A DNA stretch of 64,000 bases from PALSA-1335 sp965231025 (GCA_965231025.1 OZ246407.1:1364001-1428000), one strand, 5' to 3'. Positions 16,107 to 24,789 are shown, counted from the stretch's first letter. Notes: a model not told the origin generated them from the letters alone. A program made the numbers and translations.

Positions 16107-19100
16107 CTACGACTCCCCGTACTCTCCCCACTCCTTGATTTTTAAGTCCTCCTCTTTATAGCGCTGGAGCGCCACAACCACGTATTGTGCCAGCTGGAGA
16201 TTGGTGATGAGGGGAATGTTGAAATCAATGGCCTTTCGGCGGATCAGGTACCCGTCGGTCACCTCTTCGCGGCTGTAATTTTTCGGAATATTGATGACAA
16301 GGTCGATGACCTTTTCGCCGAGCACATCCATAAGATTGGGCTTCATGTCGCTCCGGATCTTATAGAGAAAAGTGTTGTTGATGCCGTTTTCGGTCAGGAA
16401 GCGGGAGGTATTTTCGGTGGCGCAGAGCTCATACCCCATATTCACGAGACCCTGTGCGGACTCCAGGAAGGCCGCCTTGTCCTCGATTTTCCCGATACTC
16501 AGCAGGATTTTTTTCTTCGGGATTCTGAACCCGGTGGAGATCATGGCCTTCAAAAGTGCCTCGTACATGTCGTCCCCAAAGCACGCGACTTCACCGGTGG
16601 AAGCCATTTCTACCCCCAGAACGGGGTCAGCGCCCTTCAATCGAGAGAAAGAGAATTGCGAAGCCTTCACGCCCACGTGATCCAGATCAAGGGTGTTGTA
16701 ATGCTGTTTTTTGAAATACTCCAGCGGCTTCTTTTTCAGCATTGCGAGCGTCGCGATCTCAATGAAATTATACCCCGTCACCTTGGACGAGAACGGGAAC
16801 GAGCGGCTCGCCCGCAAATTGCACTCGATCACTTTCACCTGGTTGTTCTTGGCCAGGAACTGAATATTGAACGGGCCGGTGATTTTGAGTTCCTTCGCGA
16901 TTTTTTTCGTAATGTCCTTAATTCTCCTGATGGTTTCGATATAAAGTTTTTGTGGAGGAAGAACGATGGTCGCGTCACCGGAATGAACGCCGGCGTTTTC
17001 AACGTGTTCAGCGATCGCATAAATCAAAACCTCTCCGTTCATGGCCACCGCGTCGATCTCAACCTCCTTGGCACCGATCTCGAACTTGCTCACCACCACG
17101 GGCGCGTCACTGGAAATTCTTGTCGCCTTGTTCAGGAACTGCATCAACGCTTCATCGTTGTGGGCAACGCTCATCGCGGCGCCCGACAGCACGTACGAAG
17201 GACGCACCAGAACCGGAAAGCCCACAACATTGGTAAACTTATGGATCTGGTCGATCTTCGTAAGTTCTTTCCACTTTGGCTGGTCGACTTCCAGCTTGTC
17301 CAGCATCTGCGAAAACTTGTGGCGGTCCTCGGCACGGTCGATGTTTTCCGCTGCGGTTCCAAGAATTTTGACCCCGGCGTTATACAGTTTCAAAGCCAGG
17401 TTGTTGGAAACCTGCCCTCCGGTGGAAACGATCATCCCTTCGGGTTTTTCCTTTTCATAAATATCCAGAACGCGCTCGAGGGACAGTTCGTCAAAATACA
17501 GTTTGTCGGACATGTCGTAGTCCGTGGAAACGGTCTCCGGATTGTAATTGATCATGATCGTTTCATACCCGTGCTTGCCGACCGTCTGCAGTGAATTGAC
17601 GCTGCACCAGTCGAACTCGACGGACGTCCCGATGGCGTACGGACCGGAACCAAGGACCACCATTTTCTTTTTTGACCCCTTCTTTCTGTAATCCACATCA
17701 TCCTTTTCGCCGTGATAGGTAAGGTACAGATAGTTCGTTTTTGCCGGGAACTCAGCGGCCATGGTATCGATCTGTTTCACCACGGGAACGATGCCGTTTT
17801 TCTTGCGGAGCGCGCGGATATCATCCTCTTTTTTCCCGGTAAGTTCGGCGAGCTGCTTGTCGGAAAATCCATGTTTTTTGGCTTTCTTCAGCAAATCTTT
17901 CGGAAGGTCCTTGTGTCTTAAAATCTCCTGTTCGGTATCGATGATATTTTTCAGTTTTTCCAAAAACCAGGCGTCGATTCCCGAAAGCCTGGAAATTTTT
18001 TCAACCTTCATCCCCTGCCTCATCGCCTCGGCAATGGCCAGTATCCGGCGCGGCGTCGGAACCTGAATTTCACGTTCAAGATTTTCCGGTTTGAGCTGAA
18101 CGTTGCTGTTGGCCACGAATCCGTAAAGACCGATCTGGAGCATGCGCAGGCCCTTTTGGATAACCTCTTCAAAACTTCTCCCGAGCGCCATTATTTCGCC
18201 AACGGATTTCATTTCGGAACTGATCTCCTGGGAAACCATCCTGAATTTGTCCAAATCCCAGCGCGGAATTTTCAGGGCGATGTAATCAAGGGCCGGTTCA
18301 AAACACGCGGTCGTCACCTTGGTCACGGCATTCTTGAGTTCCGGGAGGGAATACCCAAAGGCCAGTTTTGCGGCAACATAAGCCAAAGGATAGCCGGTGG
18401 CCTTGCTCGCCAGCGCGGAGCTGCGGCTCAGGCGCGCGTTCACTTCAATGATTCGATAGTCGTCGGATTTCGGATCCAGGGCGAACTGAATATTGCATTC
18501 CCCCACAATGCCGAGATGCCGGATAGCTTTGATCGCACGCTCACGCAGGCGGTGATACTCTTCATTATTCAACGTTTGTGACGGAGCGACCACGATGCTC
18601 TCCCCGGTATGGATGCCGAGCGGATCAAAATTTTCCATGTTGCACACCACGATGCAATTATCAAAACGGTCGCGGACGACCTCATATTCCAGCTCTTTCC
18701 ACCCTTTTAAGTTCTCCTCGACCAGGACCTGGTCACTGTAGGCAAAGGCGGTATCAAGCAGTTCAGAAAGTTCTTTTTCACTGTACGCGAAGCCGGACCC
18801 CTTTCCCCCGAGGGCAAAAGCGGCGCGCACGATCACGGGATAGCCCACCTTTTTTGCCGCCTCCACGGCGGTCGCCTTGTCGTTGCAGGCGATACTGCGG
18901 GGAACCTTCATCCCGATGGATAAAATCTCTTTGTTAAAAAGCTCGCGGTCCTCGGTTTTTTCAATCGCACTGATGGGAGTCCCCAAAACCTCAACGCCGT
19001 ATTTTTTCAACACACCGTTTTTGTTGAGTTCCACCCCGCAGTTCAAGGCAGTCTGCCCGCCGAAGCTCAAGGCTATGGCATCGGGCCTCTCTTTGGCGAT

Positions 19101-19370
19101 AACCTTTTCAACAAAAAACGGATTGACCGGCAGAAAATAAATCTTGTCCGCGAGGCCCTTGCTCGTCTGGTTTGTGGCGATATTCGGATTGACGAGTATG
19201 GTAAAAACCCCCTCCTCTTTCAGGGCCTTGATGGCTTGGGAGCCGGAATAATCAAACTCCCCCGCCTCGCCGATCTTCAACGCCCCGGAACCAAGAATAA
19301 TCACCTTTTTCCCCACTCGGGGGCTCTTTGACATTTTCTTGGCGCCTTTGGTGTCGCGTGAAGAAATCAT
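16107..19370 (-). CDS. carB: Carbamoyl-phosphate synthase large subunit
   Basis: ATP-dependent synthesis of carbamoyl phosphate for pyrimidines and arginine; 1087 residues, full length. Two ATP-grasp halves are visible: the first starts VIILGSGALKIGEAGEFDYSGSQA, with GGQTALNCGVEL and ECNIQFALDP; the second starts MVVLGSGPYAIGTSVEFDWCSVNS, with STGGQVSNNLALKL and PSYVLSGAAM. A C-terminal MGS domain follows. ATG 19370 is used; ATG 19334 (MSKSPRVGKK) is equally possible. No carA (glutaminase) and no pyr or arg gene is in the window, so the ammonia source is unclear here. Confidence 0.95.
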   Translation of the reverse strand: MISSRDTKGAKKMSKSPRVGKKVIILGSGALKIGEAGEFDYSGSQAIKALKEEGVFTILVNPNIATNQTSKGLADKIYFLPVNPFFVEKVIAKERPDAIALSFGGQTALNCGVELNKNGVLKKYGVEVLGTPISAIEKTEDRELFNKEILSIGMKVPRSIACNDKATAVEAAKKVGYPVIVRAAFALGGKGSGFAYSEKELSELLDTAFAYSDQVLVEENLKGWKELEYEVVRDRFDNCIVVCNMENFDPLGIHTGESIVVAPSQTLNNEEYHRLRERAIKAIRHLGIVGECNIQFALDPKSDDYRIIEVNARLSRSSALASKATGYPLAYVAAKLAFGYSLPELKNAVTKVTTACFEPALDYIALKIPRWDLDKFRMVSQEISSEMKSVGEIMALGRSFEEVIQKGLRMLQIGLYGFVANSNVQLKPENLEREIQVPTPRRILAIAEAMRQGMKVEKISRLSGIDAWFLEKLKNIIDTEQEILRHKDLPKDLLKKAKKHGFSDKQLAELTGKKEDDIRALRKKNGIVPVVKQIDTMAAEFPAKTNYLYLTYHGEKDDVDYRKKGSKKKMVVLGSGPYAIGTSVEFDWCSVNSLQTVGKHGYETIMINYNPETVSTDYDMSDKLYFDELSLERVLDIYEKEKPEGMIVSTGGQVSNNLALKLYNAGVKILGTAAENIDRAEDRHKFSQMLDKLEVDQPKWKELTKIDQIHKFTNVVGFPVLVRPSYVLSGAAMSVAHNDEALMQFLNKATRISSDAPVVVSKFEIGAKEVEIDAVAMNGEVLIYAIAEHVENAGVHSGDATIVLPPQKLYIETIRRIKDITKKIAKELKITGPFNIQFLAKNNQVKVIECNLRASRSFPFSSKVTGYNFIEIATLAMLKKKPLEYFKKQHYNTLDLDHVGVKASQFSFSRLKGADPVLGVEMASTGEVACFGDDMYEALLKAMISTGFRIPKKKILLSIGKIEDKAAFLESAQGLVNMGYELCATENTSRFLTENGINNTFLYKIRSDMKPNLMDVLGEKVIDLVINIPKNYSREEVTDGYLIRRKAIDFNIPLITNLQLAQYVVVALQRYKEEDLKIKEWGEYGES

Positions 19371-19404
19371 GCTTCAGAAAAGTATCCTGGCTCAGGTCGT
19401 AGCG

Positions 19405-19433
19405 AGTATAACCGAAGCTTTTCCGGGACGCAA
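19405..19433 (-). promoter_or_regulatory. Promoter of carB
   Basis: Minus strand: TTGCGT (19433-19428), 17-bp spacer, TATACT (19410-19405). Predicted start near 19398, 28 bases before ATG 19370. Confidence 0.65.
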
Positions 19434-19440
19434 AACAAAA

Positions 19441-20649
19441 CTATTCTTCCTGCTTTCCCTTGGGTTTTCCGCCAAAAAGTTCCAAAAGCCTGCTTCCGAT
19501 GGTGCGCTTGGGATGATCTGTTTTTTGAGGATCAACTGCTGGCGGCGGCAAAGTTTCGCGGTTGCTGGGATCAATATCGTCAGGTTCGGCCGCCGCGACG
19601 GATATGTCGGGAACAGTCACCAGGCGCGCCCTGACCTCCCGGGTATCAATGCGTACAGTCGGAAGCTGGTCCCGTGCCGGAGCATCAGAACGGTCGGAGG
19701 CCGGTTCCACAGGTTCAATCCTGCTCACTGTCGGCCTGGAATGAATGTCGTCACCATCATCATCCCCATCCTCCGCAGTTTCGGCACCGGACGTTTCATC
19801 CGGAGGTGCCTCCTCGGAAGTGGGTTTTCCGGCAATGGCCAGCTCCTTGGCCACATAGAGCTTGACCTCATCAACGTTGATTGACTGAAGAGTGGGAAGA
19901 GGACCGCGTCCGCCCCTTCGTTCGGACCTCACCACCTCGGCGCGGCTCGCTTCAAGCTGTCCGCGGCTAAAAAGCATCCGGGCGACGGATTCAATGGAAA
20001 ATCCCTGGGTGAGAAGATCCTGCTGCAAAGTGGGGAAACGCGCCACAAGGTCAACGAAAAAATTTTCCTGCCAATGAAGATGGCCGGCTTCGTCGGGGGT
20101 CGGCCCCTGTACCATTTTTAAACGAACCGCCTGCAAAACCATATCCCCGATGCTGGGGAAAATGGCACGAATGCCTGCGTCAAAATCCATCGCCATAATA
20201 TCGGGAAATTTGCCGCGCACGGAAGACACTGCCTCGTCCGCAAAAACCTGCGCCGTGGCAAGCGATGTCTCGGCCGCGTTCGTGGAAACATCGTTCGGCG
20301 GCTGTTCGGCTCCCTCCATGGTTTCCGTCCCGACGCCCTGGGATTGGATATACTGCTTCAGCGCCATATACCCCGGGCTGTCGGTACGCTTCAGTTTTTT
20401 CAGAACACGGGCAAGCAGTCTGGAATAAACCCCCTCCAGGCTTTTATCGGCTGTTTCATCCTCACGGGTTTCTTTAACTTCCGCCGACAGTTGTTCCAGG
20501 ATGTACTTCACGGTAACGGCCGGAAGGGTATAGGTGGTTTTGAGAGAAAAACTCATGTCCCGTTTCACTTCTTCTTCGGCAAACGGCAGCTGACGGTCCG
20601 AATCGGAAGGAGTGAATGGTACGTCCCGAAGTGACTTTGAATCCGACAT
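19441..20649 (-). CDS. Hypothetical protein with disordered acidic C-terminal half
   Basis: Not recognised; 402 residues, no signal peptide or membrane span. The N-terminal about 240 residues look folded and helical (LPAVTVKYILEQLSAEVKE, YMALKQYIQSQG, FFVDLVARFPTLQQDLL). The segment about 255-375 is Asp/Glu/Pro/Thr-rich and probably unstructured (DGDDDGDDIHSRP). The end is basic (RTIGSRLLELFGGKPKGKQ), perhaps a membrane or nucleic-acid contact. It is divergent from queG and has a strong own promoter. The architecture of an ordered head plus low-complexity tail recalls the cytoplasmic halves of the giant proteins at 24.8-31.7 kb, but no sequence match was seen. Confidence 0.6.
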   Translation of the reverse strand: MSDSKSLRDVPFTPSDSDRQLPFAEEEVKRDMSFSLKTTYTLPAVTVKYILEQLSAEVKETREDETADKSLEGVYSRLLARVLKKLKRTDSPGYMALKQYIQSQGVGTETMEGAEQPPNDVSTNAAETSLATAQVFADEAVSSVRGKFPDIMAMDFDAGIRAIFPSIGDMVLQAVRLKMVQGPTPDEAGHLHWQENFFVDLVARFPTLQQDLLTQGFSIESVARMLFSRGQLEASRAEVVRSERRGGRGPLPTLQSINVDEVKLYVAKELAIAGKPTSEEAPPDETSGAETAEDGDDDGDDIHSRPTVSRIEPVEPASDRSDAPARDQLPTVRIDTREVRARLVTVPDISVAAAEPDDIDPSNRETLPPPAVDPQKTDHPKRTIGSRLLELFGGKPKGKQEE

Positions 20650-20675
20650 AATATGTTTGAAAAGTTAAGATAGGT

Positions 20676-20704
20676 AATTTAACAATCATTGCGCAAAAAG
20701 TCAA
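20676..20704 (-). promoter_or_regulatory. Promoter of the 402-residue hypothetical gene
   Basis: Minus strand: TTGACT (20704-20699), 17-bp spacer, TAAATT (20681-20676). Predicted start near 20669, 20 bases before the ATG. Confidence 0.65.
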
Positions 20705-20757
20705 CACCGATTACCAACAATTCCTGAGAACTTTTGCATAGAATGGAATGCAGAGGA

Positions 20758-21726
20758 ATGAACAAATATTACACACTTGTCTTGCCTGAAAAAATGCTCA
20801 GAACCGAACAGATAAAAACCCATGCCCGCTCAATGGGCGCGGACCTGGTAGGTATTGCTCCCGCGGAACCGGATGCCCGGGGACAGGAACTCCTGCAGGA
20901 ATTTTTGAACCAGTCCCGCCAGGGATCCATGCATTACCTGGAGGACGCCCATAAACGGACCCACCCTCAGGAACTATTGCCTGGAGCCAAAAGCGTGATA
21001 GTGATCGCCGTGAACTATTACCGTGACGTTCCCACCGTCCCGGTTGGACACGGCCGGTTTGCCCGCTACGCCTACGGCCGCGACTACCACAAAGTGATCA
21101 AGTCCCTGCTGAAAAAAATCGAACAAAATATTCTCGAAAACCATCCGGATGCGGTGTGTAAGCCGTGCGTCGATTCCGCCCCATTGATGGAAAAATCTTA
21201 CGCCGTCAGGGCGGGCCTCGGTTTTTTAGGAAAAAACACTACACTGATTACGCCGGAATTCGGTTCGTACGTTCTTTTAGGGGAGCTGCTCACCACCCTC
21301 GAACTTGATTACGACAAGCCAAAAGACGGCACCTGTGGCACATGCACCCGATGCATGGAGGCATGTCCGACGAAAGCCCTCATCGGGCCGGGCCAAATGA
21401 ACGCCACCCGTTGCATCTCTTACCTCACCATCGAAAACAAAGGGCCGATCCCCGAAGAGTTTCACGGCAAAATGGGAAACTGGGTTTTTGGCTGCGATAT
21501 CTGCCAGGAAGTCTGTCCGTACAACAAAGCTTTTGCAAAACCCCTCCAGCTTCAGGCCTTGAAGGAAGTAAAAATAGCCGGACTTTCCATGCCACTCGGC
21601 GAAATTTTAGACATAAAAGACGACGAGGAATTTACGAAGCGCTTTGCGGGTTCGCCGGTCATGCGCACAAAAAAAGCGGGCTTGCAGCGCAACGCCCGCT
21701 TTGTGTCCGAAAATGCTGAAACTTAG
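20758..21726 (+). CDS. queG: Epoxyqueuosine reductase
   Basis: Cobalamin- and Fe-S-dependent enzyme for the last step of queuosine synthesis in tRNAs with GUN anticodons. It shows GADLVGIAPAE, MHYLEDAHKRTHPQELLPGAKSVIVIAVNYY, YGRDYHKVIKSLL, CVDSAPLMEKSYAVRAGLGFLGKN and two 4Fe-4S clusters (CGTCTRCMEACP and CDICQEVCPYNK). It is about 322 residues, shorter than E. coli QueG because the C-terminal HEAT region is missing, as in many bacteria. The start is uncertain: ATGs at 20734, 20743, 20758 and 20794 are in frame. The last 20 codons also encode a minus-strand terminator. Confidence 0.93.
   Translation: MNKYYTLVLPEKMLRTEQIKTHARSMGADLVGIAPAEPDARGQELLQEFLNQSRQGSMHYLEDAHKRTHPQELLPGAKSVIVIAVNYYRDVPTVPVGHGRFARYAYGRDYHKVIKSLLKKIEQNILENHPDAVCKPCVDSAPLMEKSYAVRAGLGFLGKNTTLITPEFGSYVLLGELLTTLELDYDKPKDGTCGTCTRCMEACPTKALIGPGQMNATRCISYLTIENKGPIPEEFHGKMGNWVFGCDICQEVCPYNKAFAKPLQLQALKEVKIAGLSMPLGEILDIKDDEEFTKRFAGSPVMRTKKAGLQRNARFVSENAET
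21668..21704 (-). terminator. Minus-strand terminator inside the 3' end of queG
   Basis: Read on the minus strand: CACAAAGCGGGC, short loop, GCCCGC, then seven T. It fits the end of the convergent hypothetical gene, whose stop is at 21723-21725. The terminator therefore lies within queG coding sequence. Confidence 0.75.
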
Positions 21727-22490
21727 TAAGGCATAACATAGAGGACCGATTTGCCGGGGCAGTTTGATGCATCGGTCAGTTTATAATCCGTACCGACCTT
21801 GCTGACGCCGGGAACAAACCATCCTGTTGGCAAACCCACCTCTGCCTTTATCTGGGTCAAAGAAGGAGGAGTCAAAGAAGTATAGGTGGAGCATCGTGCT
21901 GAAAAAGCGGCCGGATTTTTCACGGAGCTGAACTTGCCGGTATTCAGACCTTCCTGAACCCATAAAACTTCAGTATCTGTGCCGCTCACAGGTGAATTCG
22001 CGCACATGCCCGATTGGCAGACGGCAGTATCTTCAGAGGATTCGGGAGAAGGTAAGAAGGATCCTCCCCGGACAATACCCTCTTTGTAACAGCCCATGGA
22101 AGGGTCAAAAACTACGGTTCCGCTTTTTGAGCAGCTTGTTCCGGCGTCGGAGTCCGGGCCTGCGTCAAGACCGGCCTCGGGGCCGGCTTCGGCACCAGCC
22201 TCGGCGTCACTTGTGGAATCGGCCGGAGCATCGTTTTGAGCATCCTTACCGGCTTCCGTTGAAGTTTCCACTGGAGCATCGGAACCTGCGTCCTGATCTT
22301 GTGGATCAGCAACGGTAAAATCAGCGCCGCTGCAGGCGGTCGCCGCCGCCGGTGAAAGAGCAAGGGCAACAGCCAAAGCCATTTTCCGCGTGATGGATCC
22401 GTGATTCTGAGGAAGCTGAGCCACCCTGGATGGAACCGCCCCGGTCGCACGTGGTAATATTGGTCCTGTTGGTTCGTTGTGTAGAGTCAT
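21723..22490 (-). CDS. Secreted or lipoprotein-like protein with Asp/Ala/Glu/Pro-rich stalk
   Basis: 255 residues. A 35-residue N-terminal extension precedes a hydrophobic segment (MALAVALALSPAAATAC) that looks like a signal sequence, possibly a lipobox ending in Cys. Next comes a low-complexity stalk at about residues 65-125 made of repeated acidic Ala/Gly/Asp/Pro units, then a C-terminal domain of about 120 residues with four or more Cys (SCSKSG, GCYKEG, CQSGMCANS, ARCSTYT, SNCPGKS) that may be disulfide-linked. No known family recognised. The stop overlaps the queG stop by 4 bases on the opposite strand. Confidence 0.65.
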   Translation of the reverse strand: MTLHNEPTGPILPRATGAVPSRVAQLPQNHGSITRKMALAVALALSPAAATACSGADFTVADPQDQDAGSDAPVETSTEAGKDAQNDAPADSTSDAEAGAEAGPEAGLDAGPDSDAGTSCSKSGTVVFDPSMGCYKEGIVRGGSFLPSPESSEDTAVCQSGMCANSPVSGTDTEVLWVQEGLNTGKFSSVKNPAAFSARCSTYTSLTPPSLTQIKAEVGLPTGWFVPGVSKVGTDYKLTDASNCPGKSVLYVMPY

Positions 22491-22558
22491 AGAAAAGTGA
22501 AAGTAAATCTATAAATGAAAAGTACAAACAAAGGAAAAGATTACACCGCAGGAGTATC

Positions 22559-22587
22559 ATTAAAACACATTATCAAAATAATGTCAA
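22559..22587 (-). promoter_or_regulatory. Promoter of the acidic-stalk secreted protein gene
   Basis: Minus strand: TTGACA (22587-22582), 17-bp spacer, TTTAAT (22564-22559). Leader of about 60 bases to the start at 22490. Confidence 0.6.
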
Positions 22588-22616
22588 TACCTCAAAGTGG
22601 GTCAATCCCCTTCCTG

Positions 22617-23150
22617 TTACCACAGCTCTTCCTGGACTCCGTCCAGCGCATTCGCCAGCCTTGCCATCATGAACAGAAGATCGCTGAGACGGTTCATATA
22701 CACCAGGACATGCTCTCCGGTCTCCTCGCTTTTTTGCAGCGCGACAACCGACCGCTCCGCCCTTCTGCAAACGGTTCTGGCCGTGTGTAAATGAGCCGCT
22801 AAAATACATCCCCCCGGTAAAACAAAGTTGCGCAAGGGTGGCAGCTGTCCGTCAATCTCATCGATCCACTGTTCAAGCCGCCCGATCTGTTTTTTTTGGA
22901 CGCGCGGCACCGGAACCTTGGAATTCAAAGGAGTTGCCAGATCCGCGCCGAGATCAAAGAGTTCCTTTTGAATCTGATGGAGCATATCTCCAAGATTTTC
23001 ATGAGAATTATGGGCCCGGCAGACACCCAAAAGAGCGTTGAGCTCATCAACTTCCCCATAGGCGCGTATCCGGAGGCTGTCTTTCCCAAGCCGTTTTCCT
23101 CCAACCAAACCGGTTTCGCCGGAATCCCCCGTTTTGGTGTAAATTTTCAT
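22617..23150 (-). CDS. Cob(I)alamin adenosyltransferase, PduO type
   Basis: Makes adenosylcobalamin from ATP and cob(I)alamin. The N-terminal MKIYTKTGDSGETGLVGGKR is the ATP-binding signature, RAYGEVDELNALLGVCR the second, and CRRAERSVVAL followed by VYMNRLSDLLFMMARLAN the third. 177 residues, a normal single-domain four-helix bundle. It lies 5 bases after the YqeY gene. No adenosylcobalamin enzyme is in the window; the only cobalamin enzyme seen is QueG, 0.9 kb away, which does not need the adenosyl form. Confidence 0.93.
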   Translation of the reverse strand: MKIYTKTGDSGETGLVGGKRLGKDSLRIRAYGEVDELNALLGVCRAHNSHENLGDMLHQIQKELFDLGADLATPLNSKVPVPRVQKKQIGRLEQWIDEIDGQLPPLRNFVLPGGCILAAHLHTARTVCRRAERSVVALQKSEETGEHVLVYMNRLSDLLFMMARLANALDGVQEELW

Positions 23151-23155
23151 AGGAA

Positions 23156-23602
23156 TTAGGGCAGAAGCTCCTTCACGACCTTGCTCACCATATCCCCGTC
23201 GGCCATTCCTTTCACCTTCCCCATCATCGCCCCCATGACCTTGCCGAGGTCCGCTTTGGATTTGGCTCCCATGGATGCGATCACCTCCGCGGCGACTTTT
23301 TTGAGCTCATCCTCGCTCATCTGGGGAGGCATGTACGCCATCAGCACGGCAATCTCTTTTTCCTCGTTTTCCGCCATTTCCATGCGGTTGCCGGCCTTGA
23401 ACTGCTCAATCGAATCGCGGCGGGATTTAATCTCCTTGCCGATGATCGTCAGAACATCCTGATCGGTGGCCTCCTTGCGTTCGCCGGAAACTTCATATTT
23501 CAAAATTGCCGCCTTGAGCATGCGCAGCGCGGATACTTTTACATTTTCGTGGGCTTTCATCGCGTGAAGCATGTCTTCCTGGATCTGGTGTTTTAAAGCC
23601 AT
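23156..23602 (-). CDS. GatB/YqeY domain protein
   Basis: 148 residues, matching YqeY-like proteins that resemble the tail domain of GatB (tRNA-dependent amidotransferase): MLHAMKAHENVKVSALRMLKAAI, DVLTIIGKEIKSRRDSIEQF, LMAYMPPQMSEDEL and GKVMGAMMGKVKGMADGDMV. The stand-alone family is linked loosely to tRNA metabolism, with no fixed reaction. It lies between a small membrane protein gene and the adenosyltransferase, all on the minus strand with gaps of 5-17 bases. Confidence 0.92.
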   Translation of the reverse strand: MALKHQIQEDMLHAMKAHENVKVSALRMLKAAILKYEVSGERKEATDQDVLTIIGKEIKSRRDSIEQFKAGNRMEMAENEEKEIAVLMAYMPPQMSEDELKKVAAEVIASMGAKSKADLGKVMGAMMGKVKGMADGDMVSKVVKELLP

Positions 23603-23619
23603 GGGAATGAAATGAATAA

Positions 23620-23829
23620 TTAAGGATTGGTTGCTTGAGTGTTGGAATTTTCCTGCTGGGTCATCCCGCGGTTTTGGAGCTCAATTTCCGCTTGTCTGCG
23701 CTCTTCCGGTCCGGGGCTGTAAAAAGAGTACACGGCAAAGGTGATGATATAGAAAAGTACGACAAACACCAGCACCGTACCGAGCGGCGTCTTGATGAAC
23801 TGCGTAAAATTTTGTTTTGGATGTTTCAT
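23620..23829 (-). CDS. Small one-span membrane protein, 69 residues
   Basis: Starts MKHPKQNFTQFIKTPLG, then one span at about residues 18-40 (TVLVFVVLFYIITFAVYSFY), then a polar Glu/Gln/Asn tail. No known family. The start at 23829 is preferred over an in-frame upstream codon that would extend across the divergent metallopeptidase leader. It is the first gene of the unit with yqeY and the adenosyltransferase. Confidence 0.65.
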   Translation of the reverse strand: MKHPKQNFTQFIKTPLGTVLVFVVLFYIITFAVYSFYSPGPEERRQAEIELQNRGMTQQENSNTQATNP

Positions 23830-23920
23830 AAAACAAGGGCAAAATGTCGGAGATGTCGACAGAGCGCCACGGAAAACTCTATCAGTTCTCTCCGGTTCCG
23901 ACAACATCTTTGCTCCACGC

Positions 23921-24703
23921 ATGTTCCATTTCCACCGAAAACCCGTTGAAAGAATCATCACCGACCGTTTGGCTACCCTGAGCGGAAAAAGCTACGCGTA
24001 CACGCTGGTCCAAACCTCTCGCGCGCGGACGGTGAAGCTCAAGGTAAGCATGAATAAGGGACTGGAAATAGTGGTTCCCCGCCGGTTTCATACGGACCAT
24101 ATAGACCACATCGTCGCAAAGCACGAAGCGTGGATTCTTAAACAGCTCGATAAACTTGAGGCAAGAAAAAATTTGAGGGAGAAGCATCACCTCGCGGATG
24201 GCGTTTCCCTGACCGTTTTAGGGGAACCCCACATGGTGAAAATAATGATGGGGTCAAGAAAAAAACCGTCGGTCAGACGGGTGCAGCAGCTCGAATACAT
24301 TGAGGACAGGGCCGTAGTCGGCGGGCACCGGCTCCACGTGTACTGCGACGGCTCCATCGGCCAGGCCAAGGGTGCGCTGGAAGATTACCTTCGCGTTATT
24401 GCCGAGAAATACTTCAACAGACGGGCAAAAGAACTGGGAGACCAAATGGACGTCATCTATAAGAACATCACGATCAGGGGGCAAAAAACACGCTGGGGAA
24501 GCTGCTCAAGGGAGAAAAATCTGAACTTCAACTGGAGGCTCATTATGCTCCCCGTGGAGGTGGCGGACTCGGTCATCGTCCACGAACTCGCCCATACCCT
24601 TCACATGAACCATTCCAGGGCCTTTTACGGCCTTGTTGAGCGTTTCTGCCCAGATTACCGCAGGCTGCAGAAACACCTCCGTAACCCGCAGTTTTTGGTC
24701 TAA
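23921..24703 (+). CDS. YgjP-type metallopeptidase (DUF45)
   Basis: Zinc metalloprotease-like protein, 260 residues. An N-terminal beta-rich part is followed by KTRWGSCSREKNLNFNWRLIMLPVEVADSVIVHELAHTLHMNHSRAFYGLVERFCPDYR, where HELAH supplies two zinc ligands and the later His of NHSRAF the third, as in the YgjP/WLM group. The substrate is unknown. The ATG at 23921 is preferred; the frame stays open upstream, across the divergent start of the 69-residue gene. Confidence 0.88.
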   Translation: MFHFHRKPVERIITDRLATLSGKSYAYTLVQTSRARTVKLKVSMNKGLEIVVPRRFHTDHIDHIVAKHEAWILKQLDKLEARKNLREKHHLADGVSLTVLGEPHMVKIMMGSRKKPSVRRVQQLEYIEDRAVVGGHRLHVYCDGSIGQAKGALEDYLRVIAEKYFNRRAKELGDQMDVIYKNITIRGQKTRWGSCSREKNLNFNWRLIMLPVEVADSVIVHELAHTLHMNHSRAFYGLVERFCPDYRRLQKHLRNPQFLV

Positions 24704-24733
24704 AAACGGATGCTGCCGGAATGGAAGGCGCAA

Positions 24734-24770
24734 CAAAAAAGCGCACCTTTATCGATGCGCTTTTTCTTTC
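24734..24770. terminator. Bidirectional terminator
   Basis: AAAAAAGCGCA, ten-base loop, TGCGCTTTTTC, with T-runs on both strands. It ends the metallopeptidase transcript (+) and that of the giant protein gene (-). Confidence 0.82.
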
Positions 24771-24789
24771 AATATTTTGAAAATATTCT

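Noticed and set aside
16185..17594. Long open frame on the plus strand (469 codons) inside carB
   Set aside because: It is antisense to a certain carB gene and its product is a low-complexity mirror of that coding sequence, with no known motif.
22190..22320. Direct repeat array in the Asp/Ala/Glu-rich stalk region, checked as a possible CRISPR
   Set aside because: It is coding low complexity with irregular units and no spacers of equal length.
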